Source of the DNA: UBA5314 sp964635975
Lineage (GTDB): Bacteria > Bacillota > Syntrophomonadia > Syntrophomonadales > Syntrophomonadaceae
DNA: 20,909 nt
Assembly (NCBI GenBank): GCA_964635975.1
Contig: CAZWPO010000035.1
Coordinates: 1 to 20,909, forward strand
Direction of reading: 5' to 3'
Part shown: positions 14,297 through 20,909 of the stretch, one piece after another
Layout of the letters: each line of letters starts with the position of its first letter
Position numbering within the stretch: position 1 is the first letter of the stretch
Program-made: the position numbers and the translations under genes
Notes under the pieces: model-generated
What the model saw: only the letters and a program-made list of their open reading frames with translations
Database searches by the model: none
Told to the model about the DNA's origin: nothing

Positions 14297-16840
14297 ATGG
14301 AAGATATTAATTTGTCCAGGGGACAGGTTTACGCATCCATACTACAAGACCTAGAAGATATCGTGTTCTGCTTTTCGCCACAGGGCGTGATCACTTACGC
14401 AAATGGCCAAGGCCTTAAACTACTGGACTTAGATTCTTCAGCAGTCCCAGGTAAAAACCTTGCCTATATACTCAATCATACTTTCAGACAATTACTTGAT
14501 GGCGTTGGCCGAAAAATCACTACTGTCCAACCCGTTCATACCTTTGAAAGCCCATATATGCAGTACAGTGATTCCGCGCCTTGGTACCACTGGCAGATGA
14601 GAGGCATATTTGACACGGCCGGTCAGCTGAAAGAAACATGTTTGATAGGCCGCGATATTTCATACCAGAAGAAATGTGAGAAAACCCTCCGGGAAAGCGA
14701 AGCAAAATTTAGCGCCCTGGTCGAAACAGCGCGCGCGGTGTTTATCCTGCAGGACCATAAATTCCGATTCATTAATCATCGCCTGGAAAATGTTCTGGGT
14801 TACAGCAATGAAGAATTTAGCGGCTTGACCATAAGTGATATTGTTCATCCCGACCACAGGGAGATGATTTGTGACAATGCAGCCCGGCGCCAGGAGGGAC
14901 ATGATGTACCCAAGAGCTACCAGTTCAAAGCTGTAACAAAGAGCAGTGACACTGTCTGGCTGGACATTTCCGCCGATCTTATCCAATATGAAGGTAAGCC
15001 TGCGGTGATAGCTATCGCCAATGATATAACCAAGACACAGCGCTTGCGCAGAGACCTGGAAGAGACCGAAAGTAAATTCCGGCAGTTGACCGATACGGTG
15101 CCGGCCTGCATCTACATTATCCAAAATAGAAAGTATCAGTACGTGAATCAGTTTTTCATCGATACCATGGGTATTGATTTCAAAGTTCTCCGGGAGATGG
15201 ATTCGCTGGAATTGATCGACCCGGAATTTCACGAGCAGGTGCGAAGAGGTATGATACAGCTTCAAAGAGGTGAGGCGCTAATATTCAGGCAGGATATCAG
15301 GATTTCAGCGAAATATGGGTCGCCGCAGTGGATGGATATCAGCGCCAGTATTTATCAGTGGGAGGGAAAGCCTGCGGTGCTGGGGGTCGCTTATGATATT
15401 ACCCGGCGCAAACAGCTGCAGACAGCCCTGGCTCAGAGCGAAAACAACTTCCGCCAGCTATCTGAGAACTCCCCCAACCTGATATTTGTAATTGAAGAAA
15501 GCAAGCTGGTATATTTTAACCGTGTCTTTACGGAAAAAACCGGCTATTCGCCTGAAGAATGCAGCTCCATGGGGCTATGGGAGTTTTTCCATCCCCAGCA
15601 TTGGGATATGATCAAAAAAATGACTGCTGATAGATTAAAGGGCGCTCTCCCCAGTGGGACCTTTCAGACCCGTATGCTGCCCAAAGACGGGCGTGAGGCC
15701 TGGTCGGATTTCACTTTGAGCAATATAGTATTCAACGGCAAACCAGCTACTCTGGGAGTGGCCATAGATATCAGCGAACAAAAAATTGCCCAGCGCCAGA
15801 TAGAATACCTCAGTTATTTCGACAAGCTTACCGGGCTCTACAACCGTGGTTTTATGGAGGCCAAAACCAGAGAACTGGACAACGAGCAAAACTTGCCATT
15901 ATCAATCATCATCGGCGATCTGAACGGTCTGAAAATGGTGAATGACGCTTTTGGCCATTCTACAGGAGACTTTACACTGCAAAAAGTAGCCCATATCATC
16001 TCCCTGAACTGCCGGGAGACTGACTATGCCGCCCGTTGGGGGGGGGACGAGTTTGTCATAATGCTTCCTGACTGCGGAGAAGATACGGCCCGCCGGATTT
16101 GTGCCAGGATATATGAGGAGTGCGGGCAGCTCATTGAACTGCCAGTCAAAATGAGCATTGCACTGGGGACGGCAACCAAGACCACACCAGCTCAAGATCT
16201 GGAAGAGGTGTTTAGAAAGGCTGAAGACCTGATGTACCGGAACAAAATGCTGGAGAGCCGCAGTACCCGAAGTACATTTGTGAAGTCTTTGGAACGGACG
16301 ATGTGGGTGCGCAGCCATGAGACTCAGGAGCATACGGAACGCCTGCGCGAAATCGTGCTGGAGTTGGGGATGAAGCTGGGTCTGGCCCCTGATGAGATTA
16401 ACTGCCTAACCCTGCTGGCCGCTCTACATGATATTGGAAAGATAGCTATACCAAACAGCATACTCGATAAACCCGGACGTTTGACCCTCGAAGAATGGGA
16501 TCTGATGAAGAAACACTCCGAAATCGGCTACCGCATAGCCCTATCCAATCCGGATCTTGCTCAAATTGCAGACGCAATTCTGAATCATCATGAACGATGG
16601 GACGGAACCGGCTATCCCCTGGGCGTGAAGGGCAAGGAGATACCACTGATTTCACGCATACTGGCCCTGGCCGACGCCTATGATGTCATGACCAGCGGGC
16701 GTCCCTACCAGAAAGGGATAACGCCTGCAGAAGCCCTGGAGGAAATCGCCCGCTGTGCAGGTACACAGTTTGACCCCAACCTGGCCTGCGTATTCATAGA
16801 TCTGATGAGATCCAAGGTAAATAAAGAGGCATTGCAATAA
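14297..16840 (+). CDS. PAS-PAS-PAS-PAS-GGDEF-HD-GYP cyclic di-GMP signalling protein
   Basis: An 847-aa cytoplasmic sensor with no transmembrane segment. Four PAS-type domains lie at about 12-125, 133-250, 258-373 and 380-498; domains 2-4 end in the AIANDIT / GVAYDIT / GVAIDIS motif. The GGDEF domain (about 505-655) has LTGLYNR, GDLNGLKMVNDAFGH and intact GGDEF at 582-586, with RETD (573-576) five residues before it as a product-inhibition I-site. The HD-GYP domain (about 665-840) has HDIGK (711-715), HHERWDGTGYP (764-774) and DAYDVMTS. So it could both make and break cyclic di-GMP. GAAGGGA 9 nt before ATG 14297 supports this start over an upstream GTG at 14246. The signals sensed are unknown, and no heme or flavin ligand could be assigned. 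Confidence 0.93.
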   Translation: MEDINLSRGQVYASILQDLEDIVFCFSPQGVITYANGQGLKLLDLDSSAVPGKNLAYILNHTFRQLLDGVGRKITTVQPVHTFESPYMQYSDSAPWYHWQMRGIFDTAGQLKETCLIGRDISYQKKCEKTLRESEAKFSALVETARAVFILQDHKFRFINHRLENVLGYSNEEFSGLTISDIVHPDHREMICDNAARRQEGHDVPKSYQFKAVTKSSDTVWLDISADLIQYEGKPAVIAIANDITKTQRLRRDLEETESKFRQLTDTVPACIYIIQNRKYQYVNQFFIDTMGIDFKVLREMDSLELIDPEFHEQVRRGMIQLQRGEALIFRQDIRISAKYGSPQWMDISASIYQWEGKPAVLGVAYDITRRKQLQTALAQSENNFRQLSENSPNLIFVIEESKLVYFNRVFTEKTGYSPEECSSMGLWEFFHPQHWDMIKKMTADRLKGALPSGTFQTRMLPKDGREAWSDFTLSNIVFNGKPATLGVAIDISEQKIAQRQIEYLSYFDKLTGLYNRGFMEAKTRELDNEQNLPLSIIIGDLNGLKMVNDAFGHSTGDFTLQKVAHIISLNCRETDYAARWGGDEFVIMLPDCGEDTARRICARIYEECGQLIELPVKMSIALGTATKTTPAQDLEEVFRKAEDLMYRNKMLESRSTRSTFVKSLERTMWVRSHETQEHTERLREIVLELGMKLGLAPDEINCLTLLAALHDIGKIAIPNSILDKPGRLTLEEWDLMKKHSEIGYRIALSNPDLAQIADAILNHHERWDGTGYPLGVKGKEIPLISRILALADAYDVMTSGRPYQKGITPAEALEEIARCAGTQFDPNLACVFIDLMRSKVNKEALQ

Positions 16841-16856
16841 TCCATAAACATACATA

Positions 16857-17033
16857 ATGACCGCAAAATACCAGAGACACTTGCCATTTGCTGCAAAGCC
16901 AGGAGAATGCGCCTATTGCAACCATTGTTCAACCATGTCTTGCCCTAATGCCCAAATTTACCAAAAGGAAGAAATAAAAACGAGTCGAAAGCTTGGATTA
17001 TGGAAGCGAAAGTGCTATCAATATCCAAGCTAG
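16857..17033 (+). CDS. Possible 58-aa Cys-rich small protein
   Basis: An open frame from ATG 16857 to TAG 17031, located 17 bp after the cyclic di-GMP gene. It encodes C18-x2-C21-x2-C24-x4-C29-P30 (CAYCNHCSTMSCP), close to but not the same as the 4Fe-4S ferredoxin motif C-x2-C-x2-C-x3-C-P, and a further Cys near the C-terminus (RKCYQYPS). Against it: no Shine-Dalgarno sequence upstream, and the stop codon lies inside the right arm of the terminator at 16990-17042. It could be a metal-binding small protein, a decayed gene or a chance frame. Confidence 0.3.
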   Translation: MTAKYQRHLPFAAKPGECAYCNHCSTMSCPNAQIYQKEEIKTSRKLGLWKRKCYQYPS

Positions 17034-17042
17034 TATTTTTTT
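16990..17042 (+). terminator. Rho-independent terminator before the NlpC/P60-like gene
   Basis: AGCTTGGAT (16990-16998) pairs exactly with ATCCAAGCT (17023-17031), and a run of eight T residues begins 4 nt later (AGTATTTTTTTTG). It probably ends the transcript of the cyclic di-GMP gene. Its position 32 nt before the next start also allows an attenuator role for the NlpC/P60-like gene. Confidence 0.7.
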
Positions 17043-17073
17043 GTCTTAGTGTCTTAGCAATAGGAGGTATCCT

Positions 17074-17790
17074 GTGAAAAAAAAAGCAAAACTGCAAAAC
17101 AAAATACTGATATATCTATTGATGCTGGCCCTGTCAGTAGGCGGAGCAGCAGCCTATTCTCCCGCTGTCATGGCGGCCACTTCCAGCTCCAGCAAGGTTG
17201 ACAGTGCTGCAATCATTTCCTCGCTGCGATCTAATTACAGCGGCAGCCAGGCTGACGCCATTGTCGGGCGCGCGGTCTGGTATATGGAGTATGGCTATAT
17301 CAAGTATGGTCATACCAAATACGCTTCCACCGGATATTGCGATTGTTCTCAGTTCCTATCGATGGTCTACAAGGATTTCGGATATAGCATCACCTCGGCT
17401 TCGCGGAAGTACGATACGGTCGGTGTGCCGGTAGAAGGTGTGTATGTGAAGAATGGTAAACTGGTGGGAGAAGAAAAGCTCAAACCAGGCGATATATTTA
17501 CCTTTCAGCGTATAGACCATATCACCCACGTTGCCATGTACATAGGTGTGTTTAATGGAAAGCCCTGCTTTATAGGAACAACGAAAGGCTACCCCACGGC
17601 TATAGGGATAGTAAGCGGATTCAATAACTGGTATGGAATCCAGTTTAAAGGCGTTCGAAGGGTGCTTGCCGACAGTGCCTATCAAACGGGAGGCAAAGTC
17701 AATGACCGGGGGCCGGTAATCCCTAAAATATACCGTATCAAGCCAACCGGTCCTATTGTTCTGCCCAAAAATCTTGTTGCAGGGTTCTAA
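17074..17790 (+). CDS. Secreted NlpC/P60-like cell wall hydrolase
   Basis: A 238-aa exported protein starting at GTG 17074, with a near-perfect AGGAGGT about 6 nt upstream. The signal peptide (1-35) has KKKAK, a hydrophobic core from about 11 to 28 and a VMA-AT cleavage site. A low-complexity Ser stretch follows. The catalytic domain resembles NlpC/P60 peptidases, which cleave peptidoglycan stem peptides: Cys91 in YCDCSQFLSMVY (family DCS motif) and His152 in THVAMYIG, with LKPGDIFTF between them. The third catalytic residue is not clear. The C-terminal 40 residues (about 199-238) are Pro- and basic-rich with no recognised wall-binding repeat. The only Cys residues in the mature protein are C89, C91 and C165. 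A palindromic element overlaps the stop codon. Confidence 0.8.
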   Translation: MKKKAKLQNKILIYLLMLALSVGGAAAYSPAVMAATSSSSKVDSAAIISSLRSNYSGSQADAIVGRAVWYMEYGYIKYGHTKYASTGYCDCSQFLSMVYKDFGYSITSASRKYDTVGVPVEGVYVKNGKLVGEEKLKPGDIFTFQRIDHITHVAMYIGVFNGKPCFIGTTKGYPTAIGIVSGFNNWYGIQFKGVRRVLADSAYQTGGKVNDRGPVIPKIYRIKPTGPIVLPKNLVAGF

Positions 17791-17827
17791 AGAAAATAGA
17801 CAGGGGATTTAGAACCGTCCCCCCTGT
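17783..17827. repeat. REP-like nested palindromes after the NlpC/P60-like gene
   Basis: Two overlapping inverted repeats: GGTTCTAA (17783-17790) with TTAGAACC (17809-17816), and ACAGGGG (17800-17806) with CCCCTGT (17821-17827). They cannot both form at once. The words ACAGGGG and GAACCGTCCCC recall short palindromic repeats scattered in Clostridia genomes; that is from memory. The second hairpin may serve as terminator, though the T-run is short. Confidence 0.45.
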
Positions 17828-17837
17828 TTACCCAATA

Positions 17838-17867
17838 TTGCTGATGATAAAAAACATGTGCTATAAT
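17838..17867 (+). promoter_or_regulatory. Extended -10 promoter for the permease leader
   Basis: TTGCTG (17838-17843), 18-bp spacer, TATAAT (17862-17867) preceded by TGC, which makes an extended -10. Transcription should start near 17874, about 210 nt before the permease ATG. Confidence 0.65.
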
Positions 17868-17873
17868 TCATTC

Positions 17874-18024
17874 AGCTTAATATTCTATTTTCGGTCAAAG
17901 CTGTGCTGTGAAAACTCGCATGGTGGGACCCTGAATACCTAAGTCAGCGTGGATATGGGATTGAGGGTTGTGAGAATTGGCTTACTGGGGTGGGTGGCCT
18001 TTTATGAAGGTCGGCCACCCTTTT
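17874..18024 (+). promoter_or_regulatory. Structured leader RNA, candidate riboswitch, before the ion permease
   Basis: About 150 nt from the predicted start to a terminator. Nested helices are visible: AAGCT (17898-17902) with GGCTT (17979-17983); CTCGCA (17915-17920) with TGTGAG (17969-17974); ACCCT (17928-17932) with AGGGT (17964-17968), directly stacked on the previous helix on the 3' side. A TGGTGGG bulge lies on the 5' side and a 31-nt apical region (17933-17963) is left, large enough for a pseudoknot or ligand site. The terminator at 17992-18024 would be the expression platform. It matches no class I can recall with certainty. Given the ion permease downstream, an ion or cyclic-dinucleotide sensor is a guess. 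Confidence 0.55.
17992..18024 (+). terminator. Leader terminator before the permease gene
   Basis: GGGTGGCC (17992-17999) and GGCCACCC (18013-18020) are exact complements with TTTT following. An alternative inner pairing of CCTT with AAGG is also possible. It lies 60 nt upstream of the permease ATG, inside the leader, so it must be conditional if the gene is expressed from 17838-17867. Confidence 0.75.
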
Positions 18025-18084
18025 GGTTGCAAATATAATTTATGTTACAAAGGTATCATAGTAGTATCAAGTGGGTGATTGGAT

Positions 18085-19353
18085 ATGCATTTTTGGCTGG
18101 CGATAATCATTTTTATCATAGCCTATACGCTCATCGTGGTGGAGAAGATCCATCGCAGTGTTGTTGCCCTGGTAGGGGCGGCAGCAGCGGTTTCTCTGGG
18201 AATATTATCACAAAAGCAGGCTTTCGCGGCGATTGATTTTAACACCATCGGCCTTCTGATTGGGATGATGATAATTGTAGGTATAACCAGGCAGAGCGGT
18301 GTCTTCGAATACCTGGCGGTCAAGTCAGCCAAGATGGCGGGAGGCCACCCCCTGGCGATCCTGGCCACTCTATCCTTGATCACCGCAGTTGCTTCAGCCC
18401 TGCTTGACAACGTTACAACTGTTTTGCTGATCGTTCCTATCACCTTTGCTATAACCGATCGTCTGGATATAGCCCCGATGCCTTTTCTGCTGGCTGAGAT
18501 AATTTCCTCCAACATCGGCGGAACAGCTACTCTGATAGGGGACCCTCCTAATATTATGATCGGCAGTGCGACCGGATTAGGATTTATTGATTTTATCAGC
18601 AACTTGGCTCTACCCGCTGCGATAATTCTTCTGGCTACAGTTTCGATAATGCTGTGGATCTATCGAAAGAGCTTAAATACTACCCCAGGTCATATTGCGG
18701 ACCTCATGAAGCTGGACGAAACTTCGTTCATTAAAGACTGGAAGCTGATGAAACAGTCTTTGCTGGTGCTGTCCATAACTATGGCGGGTTTTCTATTTCA
18801 CCAGTTGCTGCACCTTGAGTCGGCGACAATAGCTCTGTTCGGTGCTGGTCTGTTAATGCTCATAAGCCAGGAGAATGTTGATGAGGTTCTCCTCACCGTA
18901 GAGTGGCCCACCATATTTTTTTTCGCGGGATTGTTCATCATAGTAGGAGGTCTGGTAGAGACCGGAGTAATCGAACTGATCGCGCAGAAGTTTCTGGCCA
19001 TAACTGGTGGCAAGCTCGTATCCACCGGCATCCTGGTCCTGTGGTTGTCAGCCTTGGCCTCTGCTTTCGTAGATAACATCCCTTTTGTTGCCACCATGAT
19101 TCCCATGCTGCAGTCAGTCGGTCAGATGTCCGGAATTCCCATGGAATCGATCTGGTGGTCGCTGGCCCTGGGTGCCTGTCTAGGAGGGAATGGGACTTTA
19201 ATCGGTGCGTCTGCTAATATTATCGTAGCGGGGATTGCATCCCGCTACGATTCACCAATCAGCTTTTCCGAGTTTTTTAAAATAGGCTTCCCCTTGATGT
19301 TGCTGTCAGTATTTATTTCGATGATATATCTATATTTAGCCTACTGGCTTTAA
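18085..19353 (+). CDS. ArsB/NhaD-type ion permease
   Basis: A 422-aa polytopic membrane protein of the ion transporter superfamily (ArsB, NhaD, SLC13-like), with about 11-12 hydrophobic segments and an N-terminus MHFWLAIIIFIIAYTLIVVE. The two inverted halves each carry a family motif: ASALLDNVTTVLLIVP (about 103-118) and ASAFVDNIPFVATMIP. GGTATLIGDPPNIMIGSA (145-162) and GGNGTLIGASANIIVAG are the paired substrate-site loops. The family includes arsenite pumps, Na+/H+ antiporters and dicarboxylate carriers; which one applies here is open. No arsR or arsC is nearby, which weakens the arsenite reading. GGTGAT 5 nt before ATG 18085 favours that start over the TTG at 18079. Expression is probably gated by the leader terminator. 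Confidence 0.88.
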   Translation: MHFWLAIIIFIIAYTLIVVEKIHRSVVALVGAAAAVSLGILSQKQAFAAIDFNTIGLLIGMMIIVGITRQSGVFEYLAVKSAKMAGGHPLAILATLSLITAVASALLDNVTTVLLIVPITFAITDRLDIAPMPFLLAEIISSNIGGTATLIGDPPNIMIGSATGLGFIDFISNLALPAAIILLATVSIMLWIYRKSLNTTPGHIADLMKLDETSFIKDWKLMKQSLLVLSITMAGFLFHQLLHLESATIALFGAGLLMLISQENVDEVLLTVEWPTIFFFAGLFIIVGGLVETGVIELIAQKFLAITGGKLVSTGILVLWLSALASAFVDNIPFVATMIPMLQSVGQMSGIPMESIWWSLALGACLGGNGTLIGASANIIVAGIASRYDSPISFSEFFKIGFPLMLLSVFISMIYLYLAYWL

Positions 19354-19390
19354 TGGCATAAAAGGGGCCGCTTGATAAAATGTCTCATGG

Positions 19391-19429
19391 TGTCAAAAAA
19401 TCCCGGTTCTTCTCCCGAAAATTGGGATT
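19391..19429 (-). terminator. Terminator of the minus-strand winged-helix gene
   Basis: On the minus strand AATCCC (19429-19424) pairs with GGGATT (19404-19399) and is followed by TTTTTTGACA. It lies 8 nt after the stop codon of the winged-helix gene. On the plus strand the run of A residues precedes the stem, so it is not a good terminator for the permease. Confidence 0.65.
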
Positions 19430-19436
19430 AGCTTTG

Positions 19437-20642
19437 TCAAAACGTTTCTAAAAATGTGATTTTGTCTAGCTTGAGCTGTTGAAATAAAGCATATTCAACG
19501 CCTAAATCCTGTATATCTCTTTTCGGTATCTTTGTATCATCCCACAAGGCAACTTCTATTTCTAAGCCTTTACCCCTTTTTTTGGATTTCCACATGCCTA
19601 CTATTTCACCCTGCCATAACACAGCACCGGGATTTGAAACGGTCTGCCAAATTTGTTTTTGCCATACTCTGTTATCCAAGATAACATCGCGGTCATGCAA
19701 AGCTAAATAAGGGTCATGCCCTCCAAGCAGGTGTACTTTTCTCTCCGATTCCGGCGGGGATGAAAGCAGTTCTTTGTCATCCGACAGTATATAGAGTTCT
19801 TTCCCGAACAGGTTGACAGGTGCGATTTCCTCTATTATGGTTTGCCATATCCGTTGGGCCTGTGCAGAGGAACATCCAAGCCAATTCGCAAACCCGCCTA
19901 TGGATGCAGGACCAAAACAGTGCAGATATTTACGCACCAGTTTTTGCTCGGGGACATCCTTAACTTCAAGTGAATGACCTATCCAGTGTTTATATGTAGT
20001 AAAGGTTGGGCTAATACCCTCTCTCTTTCCAAAGACAACCAGGCCCATAAAAGCACAAGGCCGAAGTAAAAAAGATACTACTGCACCGCCGACGGTCTGT
20101 TTCTCCGGTTTCCCGTACATAGAGGGCTTGTTCCACAAATCCCTTTTATCATTTGGAAGAAGCGGTAGCGTCCATTCTGCCAAAGTTTGGTCTAACGTGG
20201 TTTTGCTCTTTAACACTTCGCCGTCCAGTTTCGGCATGACCTGTTTGAGTAAGAGCAGCAATTCTGCAAAAGACATCTGTAAAAAATCGAGCGCCAATTG
20301 GATTCCTTGAGTATATATCCAGGATTCGTCTTGTTTTGAAACGAGCGCCGATAAAAACACATCACTTTCCGAAGTGGGAAAGACCACGGGCGCACCACGA
20401 AAACTCCAGGCCTGTAAAAGTGTTTTTTCGACCTCAAGCATTTGTTTCATATCGTGCTGTTTGCAATCAGGGATACGGTTATGTAATGCGATTTCCCATG
20501 CACCGGGTGGCGAGTTTTGAAAACCACAAGCGCCAGCAATGCCCTCTGCATCGGCCTTCTGATACCATGTGTCCAAATGGTGCGCATGAAGGCGAAATTG
20601 TCGAACTTGCTCTTTAGAGATATTATTCATGTATATACCCAT
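19437..20642 (-). CDS. Winged-helix DNA-binding protein of the AlkX/AlkZ (HTH_42) family
   Basis: A 401-aa cytoplasmic protein of the HTH_42/DUF1006 family, which holds the AlkZ and AlkX glycosylases acting on DNA crosslinks. Family features: N-terminal RQFRLHAHHL, GFQNSPPGAWEIAL (41-54), LQAWSFRGAPVVFP, RKYLHCFGPASIGGFANWLG, LLGGHDPYLALHDRDVILD and AVLWQGEIVGMW. AlkZ has a QxQ catalytic motif; here the site reads Q42-N43-S44, so the second Gln is missing and glycosylase activity is uncertain. The start is ambiguous between ATG 20642 and ATG 20630 (MNNISKEQ); neither has a strong ribosome binding site. It is alone on the minus strand and ends in a good terminator. Confidence 0.8.
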   Translation of the reverse strand: MGIYMNNISKEQVRQFRLHAHHLDTWYQKADAEGIAGACGFQNSPPGAWEIALHNRIPDCKQHDMKQMLEVEKTLLQAWSFRGAPVVFPTSESDVFLSALVSKQDESWIYTQGIQLALDFLQMSFAELLLLLKQVMPKLDGEVLKSKTTLDQTLAEWTLPLLPNDKRDLWNKPSMYGKPEKQTVGGAVVSFLLRPCAFMGLVVFGKREGISPTFTTYKHWIGHSLEVKDVPEQKLVRKYLHCFGPASIGGFANWLGCSSAQAQRIWQTIIEEIAPVNLFGKELYILSDDKELLSSPPESERKVHLLGGHDPYLALHDRDVILDNRVWQKQIWQTVSNPGAVLWQGEIVGMWKSKKRGKGLEIEVALWDDTKIPKRDIQDLGVEYALFQQLKLDKITFLETF

Positions 20643-20783
20643 TAATCCATATTATTTCACTTAATATCCCTTATCTTAACGACCAAAACAATGATATAGC
20701 ATATTTATTTGATTAGCAAATCCAGCTTGCCAGAGCAAGCCAGATAGCTTTTTGACAGTTTGAAGAAGCCGTTTAACAAAGAG

Positions 20784-20811
20784 TTGATCGGGCAATATTG
20801 GGAAGTATAAT
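20784..20811 (+). promoter_or_regulatory. Candidate promoter reading out of the window
   Basis: TTGATC (20784-20789), 16-bp spacer, TATAAT (20806-20811). An ATG at 20858 opens a frame that stays open to the window edge, with GAGGT (20841-20845) 12 nt upstream, rather far. The remaining 20643-20783 stretch holds only a small hairpin GCTTGC-CAGA-GCAAGC (20725-20740). Confidence 0.35.
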
Positions 20812-20909
20812 AAGAAAAAATATGTAATACTTAGTAATGCGAGGTAAATAAACTAATATGCAGAGACACCTCAGTTTCCTTCTTTGTCATATTACAAACC
20901 TGAAAACAA

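Noticed and set aside
17928..17960. Resemblance of ACCCTGAA...CAGCG in the permease leader to a thiamine pyrophosphate riboswitch
   Set aside because: The CUGAGA box and the conserved paired arms are missing, and the downstream gene is an ion permease.
18085..19353. Reading the permease as an arsenite pump (ArsB)
   Set aside because: The GDPPN and DN motifs are shared by NhaD and SLC13-type carriers, and no ars genes are nearby.

Overview
The window reads as a stretch of chromosome from a low-to-mid GC, Gram-positive, spore-forming-lineage anaerobe of the Clostridia. The grounds are strong AGGAGG-type ribosome binding sites, sigma-A-like promoters, a Spo0E-like gene, a Spo0A-box-like site, and two unrelated CoA-transferases. 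A Syntrophomonas-like fatty-acid-oxidising relative is a reasonable guess but not proven. No insertion sequence, prophage, CRISPR array, tRNA or rRNA was seen.

Layout. 168-1685: a class III (CaiB/BaiF) CoA-transferase whose usual catalytic Asp appears to be Ser, then a 55-aa Spo0E-like phosphatase. 1871-3407: a four-module protein (C2H2 finger, LuxR-like HTH, DUF2087, degenerate GIY-YIG) followed directly by a short paralogue that keeps only the finger and the end of DUF2087. 3750-4493: a two-helix membrane protein of unknown function. 4977-6344: an acetyl-CoA hydrolase/transferase-family CoA-transferase. 6479-6907: a tandem pair of 67-aa paralogues with their own promoter. 7009-8876 (minus): a DUF6179/DUF6323 pair of unknown function.

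8915-9055 is a dense regulatory gap. It has divergent consensus promoters, a palindrome over one -35 box, and a hairpin that would end the plus-strand transcript after about 100 nt. 9255-10927: nitroreductase and metallo-beta-lactamase-fold hydrolase, probably co-transcribed. 10934-11095 (minus): a 53-aa protein with an internal DPPxSRY repeat. 11274-12005: a secreted metzincin-like protease. 12065-13987 (minus): a Uup-type ABC-F ATPase. 14297-16840: a PAS-rich sensor with intact GGDEF and HD-GYP domains for cyclic di-GMP turnover. 17074-17790: a secreted NlpC/P60-like cell wall hydrolase. 17874-18024: a structured RNA leader ending in a terminator, ahead of an ArsB/NhaD-type ion permease (18085-19353). 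19437-20642 (minus): an AlkX/AlkZ-like winged-helix protein.

The genes do not form one pathway. Loose themes are acyl-CoA metabolism, sporulation and envelope functions, and signalling. The best leads for something undescribed are the leader RNA at 17874-18024, the finger-HTH-DUF2087-GIY-YIG gene with its internally deleted neighbour, the short transcription unit at 8950-9055, and the three small-protein genes at 6479, 6704 and 10934.
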